From Fimenecus sp036652055 (GTDB lineage: Bacteria; Bacillota; Clostridia; Oscillospirales; Acutalibacteraceae), in contig JAVVWP010000004.1 in the NCBI GenBank assembly GCA_036652055.1, positions 1-64,000 of the forward strand: a DNA stretch of 64,000 nucleotides, written 5' to 3'. Shown here in pieces: positions 8,536-16,270 of this stretch (the first letter of the stretch is position 1; every line of letters starts with the position of its first letter). Under the pieces are notes generated by a model. That model saw only the letters and a program-made list of their open reading frames with translations, was not told the origin of the DNA and did not search any database. A program made the position numbers and the translations under genes.

Positions 8536-8578
8536 ATAATATAACAAAGCAGTAAGAATGTCAACATAAGTTTTGACA
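8536..8578 (-). promoter_or_regulatory. Promoter and putative operator of the ROK-GPH-GH36 operon
   Basis: On the minus strand TTGACA (complement 8559-8564), 17 bases, TATTAT (complement 8536-8541). The -35 is one arm of a perfect inverted repeat, TGTCAA (8559-8564), 8 bases, TTGACA (8573-8578), a plausible autoregulatory operator. Confidence 0.6.
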
Positions 8579-8603
8579 AATTTACTGCTATTTTTTTATT
8601 ATA

Positions 8604-10838
8604 TTATAATGTTAGCTGTTCGCCCTCATCTTCTGCTGTTAATAACGCACCAGCAGCAGGCAAAGTTCTTGTTCTATATCGAGTAGCTTTTGCAAAATCG
8701 CCATCTTTGTATTCAGCAACTTCACAAACTCTATGCCCTTTTTTAAGCGTCATAACAGAAACGCCCATAGTGTCTTTTGTTGCCTTTGGCGTAACTGCTC
8801 CCGTATTTAGAAGAAGTATTCTCCCCGCTGTTGATTTTACAATAACTTCTTTATCCTCTGATATTTGAAGTATTGCTGCAAGCGGAAATTTGTCAGAATA
8901 TGCTTTAATTAGCTTTTTTCGGTTTGTTTTTGTTTCATAGGCAGAAAGGTCAACTTTTGCAAGCTTTCCTGTTTCAAAGAAGAATAACATATAGCCTTTA
9001 TAATCGTTTGTAACTGCCATATATACTGCTTTTTCGCCCTCATCCATCATTAGCTTTGACGGGACATAATCGCCTAATACGCTTGTCTTTGTATCATCAA
9101 AATCTGATGCGTTAGCTTTATAAACTTGACAATTATTTGTGAAAAACAAAAGGTCGGTGTTATTAGTTGCCTCAACAGCTCGTATTATGGTATCACCGTC
9201 TTTTAGCTTTTGCTCGCCACTCATTCTTAAAGATAGCGGTGTTATTTTTTTGAAATACCCTTCCTTTGTAAAGAAAAGATTAACGGGATAATCAGGGATT
9301 TCTTCGATTTCATTAAATTCCTCAATTTCAGAAGCATATATTATTTCACTTCTGCGAGGTTTGTTATATTTTTCAACAACATTATCTAATTCGTTGATTA
9401 TGATTTTTTTAATTCTTGTCTTGCTACTAAGAATATCTTCCATATCCTCAATATCTTTTATAAGCTGCTCGACATCTTTAGTTCTTTTTAAAATATACTC
9501 ACGGTTTAAATGACGCAATTTGATTTCGGCAACATATTCAGCTTGAATTTTATCAATTCCAAAGCCAATCATAAGATTTGGAATAACCTCTGTTTCTTCG
9601 TCGGTTTTTCTTATTATTGTTATTGCCTTATCAATATCAAGTAAAATCTTTTGAAGCCCCTCTAACAAATGTAGCTTGTCTTTAGCTTTTGAAAGGTCAA
9701 AATATACTCGTCTGTGAACGCATTCTGTTCTATAAGCTATCCATTCAAGTAATAAATCTTTAACGCCCAAAACCTGTGGCATTCCTGCAATCAAAACATT
9801 GAAATTACAGCCAAAAGAGTCTTCAAGCGGAGTTGATTTATAAAGCTTTTGCATAACCTTTTCAACATCTGTTCCACGCTTTAAGTCGATTGTAATTTTA
9901 AGACCTGATTTGTCAGTTTCGTCACGAACATCTGAAATTTCTCTTGCTGTTCCATTTTTAACTTTGTCAATTATTTTATCAATAATAGCTTCAGAGGTTG
10001 TTGTTGGTGGTATTTCTATAATATCAATGCAATTGCTATTTTTATCATAAGTATATTTTGCACGAATTTTAAACCCACCACGACCTGTTGCAAAAATATT
10101 ACGCATTGTCTGCTCATCATAGAGTATTTGACCGCCGCCAATAAAATCGGGTGCTTTAAGAGTTTCCATAATGTCAAAGTCTGGGTTTTTTATTAATTCT
10201 TTTGTTGTATCACAAATTTCTTTTAAGTTAAAAGAGCAAATTGAAGATGCCATTCCAACAGCAATACCAATCGTTGCATTGACAAGAATTGATGGGAAAG
10301 TAACAGGAAGCAGAGTTGGCTCTTTCATTCTTCCGTCATAGTTATCAACAAAATCTACTGTATCTTTATCTATATCACGAAAAAGCTCAATGGCAATTTG
10401 TTCAAGCTTTGCCTCTGTATAACGAGATGCGGCATATGCCATATTTTTAGAATAAGATTTACCAAAGTTACCTTTTGAATCAACATATGGATATAAAAGA
10501 CTTTCATTTCCCTTTGCAAGACGAACCATTGTTTCATAAATTGGACCGTCACCGTGAGGGTTAAGCTGCATTGTTGCACCGACTATGTTAGCAGATTTAA
10601 TTCGCCCACCATTTATAAGCCCCATTTTATACATTGTATAAAGGAGCTTTCTGTGTGAGGGCTTAAATCCATCTATTTCAGGAATAGCTCGGGACATAAT
10701 TACGCTCATCGCATATGGCATATAGTTTGTTTCAAGTGTATCTGTAATTAGCTGGTCAACAACCTCGCCTGCACCGACTATATTTGTGCCTTGTGGAGTT
10801 TCGTCTAATTTTATTGCTTTTTTAGGCTTTTTTGGCAT
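8604..10838 (-). CDS. Divergent type IIA topoisomerase, subunit A (ParC/GyrA-like)
   Basis: A 744-residue DNA breakage-reunion subunit. The catalytic pair is Arg139-Tyr140 in AASRYTEAKL. The winged-helix region reads AMSVIMSRAIPEIDGFKPSHRKLLYTM, shown here as AMSVIMSRAIPEIDG, where gyrase normally has [24 protein letters not shown]. So the family is certain but the sequence is clearly drifted. The C-terminal part (about 500-744) has beta-propeller-like repeats, but no GyrA-box QRRGGKG is visible. With the ATPase subunit encoded 33 bases upstream it forms an A2B2 strand-passage enzyme. A role as topoisomerase IV or as a third paralogue beside canonical gyrase is inference. Start ATG has AGGGGAATGAAAT upstream. 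Confidence 0.88.
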   Translation of the reverse strand: MPKKPKKAIKLDETPQGTNIVGAGEVVDQLITDTLETNYMPYAMSVIMSRAIPEIDGFKPSHRKLLYTMYKMGLINGGRIKSANIVGATMQLNPHGDGPIYETMVRLAKGNESLLYPYVDSKGNFGKSYSKNMAYAASRYTEAKLEQIAIELFRDIDKDTVDFVDNYDGRMKEPTLLPVTFPSILVNATIGIAVGMASSICSFNLKEICDTTKELIKNPDFDIMETLKAPDFIGGGQILYDEQTMRNIFATGRGGFKIRAKYTYDKNSNCIDIIEIPPTTTSEAIIDKIIDKVKNGTAREISDVRDETDKSGLKITIDLKRGTDVEKVMQKLYKSTPLEDSFGCNFNVLIAGMPQVLGVKDLLLEWIAYRTECVHRRVYFDLSKAKDKLHLLEGLQKILLDIDKAITIIRKTDEETEVIPNLMIGFGIDKIQAEYVAEIKLRHLNREYILKRTKDVEQLIKDIEDMEDILSSKTRIKKIIINELDNVVEKYNKPRRSEIIYASEIEEFNEIEEIPDYPVNLFFTKEGYFKKITPLSLRMSGEQKLKDGDTIIRAVEATNNTDLLFFTNNCQVYKANASDFDDTKTSVLGDYVPSKLMMDEGEKAVYMAVTNDYKGYMLFFFETGKLAKVDLSAYETKTNRKKLIKAYSDKFPLAAILQISEDKEVIVKSTAGRILLLNTGAVTPKATKDTMGVSVMTLKKGHRVCEVAEYKDGDFAKATRYRTRTLPAAGALLTAEDEGEQLTL

Positions 10839-10871
10839 ATTTCATTCCCCTAAAATTTTTATTTTCTGAGT

Positions 10872-12869
10872 TTATGATATATCTGCAAGCTCGATATATT
10901 TGTATCCATTATCTGCTATATGGTCTTTTCTTCCTTGAAGATTATCACCAAGAAGCAAATCAAATTTGTCTGAAACTTCTATGTCAGAATTGTTTGATTC
11001 TACTTTTACAAGTCGCCTTGTTTTTGGGTTCATTGTAGTTAGCCACATCATTTCAGAGTCATTTTCACCAAGACCTTTAGAACGCTGAATTGAATATTTT
11101 GCATCACCAATTTTTGCAAGAACATCTTGTTTTTCACTTTCATTATAGCAAAACCAAATTTCATCTTTGCAAGAAATTTCATAAAGTGGAGATTCGGCAA
11201 TAAAAACTTTTCCCTGCTTTATAAGAGTTGGCATAAGCCTATAAATCATTGTAAGAATTAGTGTTCTTATTTGATAACCATCAACATCAGCATCTGTACA
11301 AATTATTACCTTGTCCCACCGCAGATTTTGAAGATTAAATGACGATAAATCTTTGTTTGACTTTGATGTAACCTCAACTCCACAGCCGAGAACTTTAATT
11401 AAATCAACTATAATGTCACTTTTAAAAATTTTATCATATTCAGATTTAAGGCAGTTTAAGATTTTACCTCTTACAGGAATAATCGCTTGAAACGCACTAT
11501 CTCGTGCCTGTTTACAAGCACCAAGAGCAGAATCGCCCTCAACAATGAAAATTTCACGCTCAGAAATATCCTTTGAGCGACAATCGACGAATTTTTCAAC
11601 CCTGTTTCCGATATCACTACCGCTTTGAAGCGTCTTTTTTATATTTTGCCTTGTGCTTTCAGCCTTAACTCTCGAACGCATATTAATAATGACCTGTTCT
11701 GCTATTTTTTCAGCTTCAAGTCGGTTTTCAAGGAAATAAACTTCAAGCTGATGACGAAGAAATTCGGTCATTGTTTCTTGAATGAATTTATTGTTAATGG
11801 CTTTTTTAGTTTGATTTTCATATGAAGTTTGAGTTGAAAAAGACGATACAACGATAACAAGGCAGTCTTCAATATCTTGGAAACTAATTTTGCCATCGCT
11901 TTTTAAATATTTACTGTTAGCCTTTAGATAGGCATCAATCTGTGATACGAACGCACTTCTAACAGCTTTTTCGGGTGCTCCGCCATATTCAAGGAAGCTT
12001 GAATTATGATAGTATTCTTTAACTTGTTTTTTATTTGAAAAGCAGAGAGCAACATTGATTTTAACCTTATAATCCTTCATATCAGCTCTGTCACGACCTT
12101 TACGCTCGTCTGACTGCCAAAGCTGAACGCTTGAAAATGCTTGCTCCTCGGTGAGTTCTTTTACATAATCTGTAATTCCGTTTTCATAATAATATTCATA
12201 TGTTTCAAAGGTATTTGTACCTGTTTGGTCTTTTAAAATAAAGTGAACTCTCTCGTTTACAACTGACTGCCTTTTAATTGTTTCTTGGTAATATTCAAGA
12301 GGAATGTCAATTTGAGTGAAAACTTTCATATCAGGCTTCCATTTAATTCGTGAGCCTGTATCTTTTTTATTGTATTCTTCCTTTTTAAGTTCACCGACAG
12401 CATTTCCTTTTTCAAAATGCATTGTATATTTTAAACCGTTTTTATGGATTTCTGCCTCCATATATTCAGATGCAAACTGCGTTGCACAAAGCCCTAATCC
12501 ATTAAGACCTAAAGAATATTCATAGCTGCTGCCTGCATCATTTGTATTATATTTTCCGCCTGCATACATTTCACAAAAAACAAGTTCCCAGTTATAACGC
12601 TTTTCTTTTTCATTATAATCCATTGGTATTCCTGAGCCAAAATCTTGAATTTCTATTGAATTATCTAAAAATCTTGTTACTATTATTTTATCGCCACGGC
12701 CCTCACGAGCCTCGTCAATTGAGTTTGATAAAATTTCAAACATCGAATGTTGACAGCCCTCAATACCGTCCGAGCCAAAAATAACAGCCGGACGCCTACG
12801 AACTCTGTCCGCACCTTTTAATTGTGAGATACTTTCTTCTGTATAAGAGGATTTTTTAGGCATCTTCAA
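10872..12869 (-). CDS. Divergent type IIA topoisomerase, subunit B (ParE/GyrB-like)
   Basis: A 665-residue ATPase subunit. The GHKL ATP site is readable: FEILSNSIDEA with Glu45 and Asn49, DFGSGIP (76-82), and GLNGLGL where gyrase has GGLHGVG. The TOPRIM domain keeps IVEGDSALGACK (around 443) and TDADVDGYQIRTL (around 523), against EGDSAGGSAK and TDADVDGSHIRTL in gyrase. Such drift suggests a specialised paralogue rather than the housekeeping gyrase. Start is TTG at 12869, six bases behind AAAGGA; an ATG two codons later is a less well spaced alternative. It has its own promoter and is co-transcribed with the A subunit. Confidence 0.88.
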   Translation of the reverse strand: MKMPKKSSYTEESISQLKGADRVRRRPAVIFGSDGIEGCQHSMFEILSNSIDEAREGRGDKIIVTRFLDNSIEIQDFGSGIPMDYNEKEKRYNWELVFCEMYAGGKYNTNDAGSSYEYSLGLNGLGLCATQFASEYMEAEIHKNGLKYTMHFEKGNAVGELKKEEYNKKDTGSRIKWKPDMKVFTQIDIPLEYYQETIKRQSVVNERVHFILKDQTGTNTFETYEYYYENGITDYVKELTEEQAFSSVQLWQSDERKGRDRADMKDYKVKINVALCFSNKKQVKEYYHNSSFLEYGGAPEKAVRSAFVSQIDAYLKANSKYLKSDGKISFQDIEDCLVIVVSSFSTQTSYENQTKKAINNKFIQETMTEFLRHQLEVYFLENRLEAEKIAEQVIINMRSRVKAESTRQNIKKTLQSGSDIGNRVEKFVDCRSKDISEREIFIVEGDSALGACKQARDSAFQAIIPVRGKILNCLKSEYDKIFKSDIIVDLIKVLGCGVEVTSKSNKDLSSFNLQNLRWDKVIICTDADVDGYQIRTLILTMIYRLMPTLIKQGKVFIAESPLYEISCKDEIWFCYNESEKQDVLAKIGDAKYSIQRSKGLGENDSEMMWLTTMNPKTRRLVKVESNNSDIEVSDKFDLLLGDNLQGRKDHIADNGYKYIELADIS

Positions 12870-12910
12870 TGACCATCCTTTGTTTTTAACTATAAAAATT
12901 CATTGTCACC

Positions 12911-12940
12911 ATTCTACACTATATATAGCGTAAAAGTCAA
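12911..12940 (-). promoter_or_regulatory. Promoter of the topoisomerase pair
   Basis: On the minus strand TTGACT (complement 12935-12940), 18 bases, TAGAAT (complement 12911-12916), just upstream of subunit B. Confidence 0.6.
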
Positions 12941-12951
12941 TAGTAAGTGGA

Positions 12952-13167
12952 TTAATTCCCTATATATTCAAAGCGTTTAAAGGTTTTGCCATCTCTCTCC
13001 ACTGTTTCATTCCACATTGAAAGCGGCCTTGCCCAAATTCCACCCTCGCCATAAAGTGCTTTATAGATAACCATATCCTGAAGAGTTTCGGTATTTTTTG
13101 CAATGCAAAGTGCTTCATACTCATTTCCCTTGAAATGACGGTATTTGCCAATTTTAAATTCATTCAT
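12952..13167 (-). CDS. DUF1653 family small protein
   Basis: A 71-residue cytoplasmic protein matching DUF1653: KIGKYRHFKGNEYEALCIAKNTET (in part KYRHFKGNEYEAL), VIYKALYG, IWARPLSMWNE, and FKRFEYIGN at the end. The family is small, widespread in bacteria and of unknown function. Start chosen at the ATG complement 13165-13167, preceded by TTGGTG; upstream in-frame TTG and GTG codons overlap that weak ribosome binding site. The gene lies 13 bases behind recD2 in the same direction and ends shortly before the topoisomerase promoter. Confidence 0.8.
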   Translation of the reverse strand: MNEFKIGKYRHFKGNEYEALCIAKNTETLQDMVIYKALYGEGGIWARPLSMWNETVERDGKTFKRFEYIGN

Positions 13168-13180
13168 ATTTTTCACCAAC

Positions 13181-15379
13181 TTATTCTAATAATAAATATT
13201 TAAGTGCTGAATATCTTTTTGTTTTTTTGTCATTTGAAATCATACCCATTACTTCGCCTTTTGTACCAACAATTATCATTAGCTCTTTTGCTCTTGTGAC
13301 TGCTGTATATAACAAATTTCTATATTTTAACTGCGGTATCGTTGAGATTGCTGGCATTATTACCGCTTTAAACTCACTGCCCTGACTTTTATGAACCGTG
13401 ACCGCATATGCAAGTTCTAATTCATTTAACTGCTCTCTTGCATAAACAGCAATTCTATCATCATAATTAATTTTTAATGTTTCTGTATGAATATCAATTT
13501 TTTCTATTATACCAATATCACCATTGAAAATTCCCTCACCATTTTCTTTTCCCTTTGACCAAGTAATATTATAATTGTTTTTAATTTGCATTACTTTATC
13601 GCCCTCACGATAAATTCTAAATCCAAAATTTAGCTCACGCTTTTCATCATCATATGGATTTATAATCGACTGAAGAACTGTATTAAGATTTACAGAGCCT
13701 ACCTCACCTTTTCTTGACGGGCAAAGCACCTGTATATCAGAAAACGGTGAATAAGAATAAGCTTCGGGTAATCTTTTTGAATAAAGCTCTGCTATTGTTT
13801 TTGCAGCAAGCATTGGCGACTGCCTTTCCATAAGAAAAAAATCGCCGTCTTTTTTATCTGTTATTGGTTCTTCGCCTTTTACAATTTTATGTGCATTTGT
13901 AACGATTAAACTTTGCCTTGCCTGACGAAAAACTTCTTTTAATTCAACCACTGGCAAAAGCCCCGAGCCTATTAAATCAGAAAGCACATTTCCTGCACCT
14001 ACTGGGGGTAACTGGTCAGAGTCGCCAACCATTATAAGCCTGCAACCAAACGGAAGTGCGGCTAAAAGGCTTGCAAAAAGGTTTATATCGACCATTGAAA
14101 GCTCGTCCACAATTAAGGCTTCGCAATCAAGCGGATTTCGCATATTTCTTTTAAAAAGGGGTTTATCAGAATCGTCCCACTCGACCTCTAAAAGCCTATG
14201 AATTGTTTTTGCATCTTCTCCTGTTAATTCTGTCATTCTTTTTGCAGCTCTACCTGTTGGTGCGGCAAGAGAAATATTAAGCTTATCATTTTGAAAAAGT
14301 CGCAAAATTCCCTTTAAAGTTGTTGTTTTACCCGTTCCCGGTCCGCCTGTTAATATTAAAATTCCTTTATTTATAGCGGTTCTTATAGCATCTTTTTGCT
14401 TTTCTTCATATTCTATTTTGTCTTTTTTTTCTATCTTTTCTATTTCTTTATCAAGAGTTTCTTTTTGTGGTGGGGGAAATTTTAAAAGGACTTTTATTCT
14501 ATCACTTATTGATTTTTCATCATTATATGCTGTCAATAAAAATACAAATTCTTTTGACTGTATTATTTTTACCACAAGTTTATTTTCTTTTGAAAGCTCA
14601 TCAATTAATATATCTATCGTATCTTTATTTGTTCTTAAATAATCTGCTGATATATCTATTAATTTATTTCGAGGCAGGCAAGTATGCCCATTTCTATAAA
14701 GATTTTCTTTAACTATATGAACAATTCCTGCTTTTATTCGAAAAGAATTTTCAGGCGGATTTGGCAATTTTTCAGCTATAAATTCTGCCCTTTCAAATCC
14801 AATTCCACTAACTTCTGTTAAATCGTAAGGATTGTTTAAAACCATTTTTACTACATTTGTGCCAAACTGTTTATATGCCAAAATGCACTCGTTTGGAGTC
14901 ATTCCATAAGCTTCAAGCGACATCATAATTGCTCTCACTGCAAACTGTTGGCGGTAGCTTTCACTCATTTTGCGTGCCTTATCAAGTGAAATTCCGTTAA
15001 TCGTTGCAAGCTGTTCTGGCTCGTTTTCAAGTATTTCAAATGATTTATCACCGAATTTTTCTATTATTTTCTGTGCTGTTGCAGGTCCAATCCCTTTAAT
15101 TGCACCTGCCGCAAGATAGTTAAAAAGCTGTTCTGTCGTAGCTGGCATACTTCGTTCAAAAGCGTCTGCCTTAAACTGTCTACCAAAAGTGCTATGATAA
15201 GACCATTCGCCTGACATTTTAACGCTTTCGCCAACCGATATATCAGAACAAACACCGACAGCCGTGATAAGTTCATCATCACAGCTAATCTCAAGCACGG
15301 TGTAACCATTTAGGTCATTACGAAATTTAATGTCTTCAACCGTTCCGCTTATTATAATTTTTTCAGGTTCTTCATTCAT
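13181..15379 (-). CDS. recD2: RecD2-type DNA helicase
   Basis: A 732-residue superfamily 1B helicase. The N-terminal third carries an OB-like region and a helix-hairpin-helix stretch (AAGAIKGIGPATAQKIIEKFG, in part GIGPATAQKI), as in RecD2/YrrC. Walker A is LTGGPGTGKTTTLKG (around residue 345). Walker B is ALIVDELSMVD, followed by GDSDQLPPVGAGNVL. Near the end YAVTVHKSQGSEF and YTAVTRAKELMIIVG are motifs V-VI. It unwinds DNA 5' to 3' and takes part in repair without RecBC. It overlaps the preceding small membrane gene by four bases (ATGA), and DUF1653 follows. Length is usual for the family. Confidence 0.95.
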   Translation of the reverse strand: MNEEPEKIIISGTVEDIKFRNDLNGYTVLEISCDDELITAVGVCSDISVGESVKMSGEWSYHSTFGRQFKADAFERSMPATTEQLFNYLAAGAIKGIGPATAQKIIEKFGDKSFEILENEPEQLATINGISLDKARKMSESYRQQFAVRAIMMSLEAYGMTPNECILAYKQFGTNVVKMVLNNPYDLTEVSGIGFERAEFIAEKLPNPPENSFRIKAGIVHIVKENLYRNGHTCLPRNKLIDISADYLRTNKDTIDILIDELSKENKLVVKIIQSKEFVFLLTAYNDEKSISDRIKVLLKFPPPQKETLDKEIEKIEKKDKIEYEEKQKDAIRTAINKGILILTGGPGTGKTTTLKGILRLFQNDKLNISLAAPTGRAAKRMTELTGEDAKTIHRLLEVEWDDSDKPLFKRNMRNPLDCEALIVDELSMVDINLFASLLAALPFGCRLIMVGDSDQLPPVGAGNVLSDLIGSGLLPVVELKEVFRQARQSLIVTNAHKIVKGEEPITDKKDGDFFLMERQSPMLAAKTIAELYSKRLPEAYSYSPFSDIQVLCPSRKGEVGSVNLNTVLQSIINPYDDEKRELNFGFRIYREGDKVMQIKNNYNITWSKGKENGEGIFNGDIGIIEKIDIHTETLKINYDDRIAVYAREQLNELELAYAVTVHKSQGSEFKAVIMPAISTIPQLKYRNLLYTAVTRAKELMIIVGTKGEVMGMISNDKKTKRYSALKYLLLE

Positions 15380-15711
15380 TTAACAAATTCCTCTAACTCG
15401 GAAAAGCTACAAAGATAAATACCATTGCTTTCACGGCACACATTAAGGCAAGCGAGTCTATCCGCCTCATTCATTCCCGTGTCTAAAACAATAACTCTAC
15501 CATAGCTTTCATCACCGATTAAATTCATTTTCATTCTTGCAGCATATGCGGCTGCGGAAATGTCTTTTGTTGTCTTTTTGCTCGGAATTATTATGTAATA
15601 TTCATACCTTTGCTTTGGTAGTAGCAGCTTTAACATAATTCCATAAGCAAGTGCGATAAGCCCAAATAAAATAAGACCGACAAAAATTGCACCAAAAAAG
15701 CTCTCTAACAT
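15376..15711 (-). CDS. Small membrane-anchored protein of unknown function
   Basis: A 111-residue protein with one strong membrane segment (about residues 8-31, FVGLILFGLIALAYGIMLKLLL in part) followed by a soluble domain reading YEYYIIIPSKKTTKDISAAAYAARM (in part) and VIVLDTGMNEADRLACLNVC. No family is recognised. The gene follows the RNase P RNA on the same strand, with no T-rich terminator between, and overlaps recD2. Its ribosome binding site (GAGGTG) lies inside the 3' arm of a perfect 7-bp hairpin at 15719-15738. Confidence 0.7.
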   Translation of the reverse strand: MLESFFGAIFVGLILFGLIALAYGIMLKLLLPKQRYEYYIIIPSKKTTKDISAAAYAARMKMNLIGDESYGRVIVLDTGMNEADRLACLNVCRESNGIYLCSFSELEEFVK

Positions 15712-15718
15712 AAAATCA

Positions 15719-15738
15719 CCTCATAACATTGTATGAGG
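15719..15738 (-). promoter_or_regulatory. Hairpin covering the ribosome binding site of the small membrane gene
   Basis: CCTCATA and TATGAGG form a perfect 7-bp stem around a 6-base loop. On the minus strand the 3' arm contains the Shine-Dalgarno GAGG of the gene starting at 15711. No T-run follows, so it is not a terminator. Confidence 0.6.
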
Positions 15739-15754
15739 CGATAGCTTTCAATGT

Positions 15755-16090
15755 GAGTAAACCTGTAAGCCGAGTTCTGTCTTTTAAAGCAATTATCTAT
15801 CTAAACCCACTGTTACCAATGGGTTTTAGCCACCCGTCGAAGTATTTGCCCAGCTGACAACTTCAGTCGGTGTTGCATCAGGTAGGGTTTACTTAGCCGT
15901 ACAGTTACCTGCACGCTGGTGAGCTCTTACCTCGCCTTTCCACCCTTACCACTTTCGTGGCGGTATATCTCTATGCACTGTCCCGAAGGTCGCCCTTGGC
16001 GGCCGTTAGCCGTTACCCTGCTGTGTGATGCTCGGACTTTCCTCACGGATTTTAAGAAAACTTAAATCCCCGCAATTGCTCAGTTTACTC
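15755..16090 (-). ncRNA. rnpB: RNase P RNA (bacterial class A type)
   Basis: The minus strand carries the universal RNase P cores: GAGGAAAGTCCGAGC near the 5' end, CAGGGTAACGGCTAACGGCC (CR regions), and AGAACTCGGCTTACAGG near the 3' end. The outermost helix P1 is formed by GAGTAAAC (5' end, complement 16083-16090) with GTTTACTC (3' end, complement 15755-15762), which sets both boundaries. The promoter predicts a start at about 16090, which agrees with P1. This is the catalytic RNA that removes tRNA 5' leaders. No intrinsic terminator follows, so its 3' end is probably made by processing from a transcript that continues into the next genes. Confidence 0.96.
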
Positions 16091-16097
16091 GTATTTT

Positions 16098-16126
16098 ATT
16101 ATAATACAAATGTTCGGTAATGTCAA
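16098..16126 (-). promoter_or_regulatory. Promoter of the RNase P RNA
   Basis: On the minus strand a perfect consensus: TTGACA (complement 16121-16126), 17 bases, TATAAT (complement 16098-16103). Seven bases later comes the first base of helix P1. Confidence 0.9.
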
Positions 16127-16142
16127 CTGAATAAAAGTTTTT

Positions 16143-16228
16143 GTCATTCAAAACGCAAGTGAAGAATTGCAAGGTTACAACGATGATTGCTTAGTGGATG
16201 AGATCCTTCGCTGTACTCAGGATAACAC
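16143..16228. repeat. Degenerate palindromic intergenic repeat
   Basis: Starts GTCATTC with GTGAAGAAT nearby and ends GATCCTTCGCTGTACTCAGGA. The right end is approximately the reverse complement of the left end, in the style of dispersed GTCATTCTGAGC...GAAGAATC elements. A related left end occurs at 49706-49733. It does not encode a protein. Confidence 0.45.
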
Positions 16229-16230
16229 AT

Positions 16231-16265
16231 TTAGAAAAAGCAGTTCTCAGATGAAAACTGCTTTT
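16231..16265 (-). terminator. Terminator of the ruvC-clpE run
   Basis: AAAAGCAGTT (16236-16245) and AACTGCTTTT (16256-16265) form a 10-bp stem. On the minus strand T-rich sequence continues after the second arm. It lies just beyond the stop of the ClpE-like gene. Confidence 0.8.
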
Positions 16266-16270
16266 AATAT

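Noticed and set aside
8510..8603. Possible terminator behind the topoisomerase A gene
   Set aside because: The gap is T-rich but shows no stem strong enough; it holds the ROK operon promoter instead.
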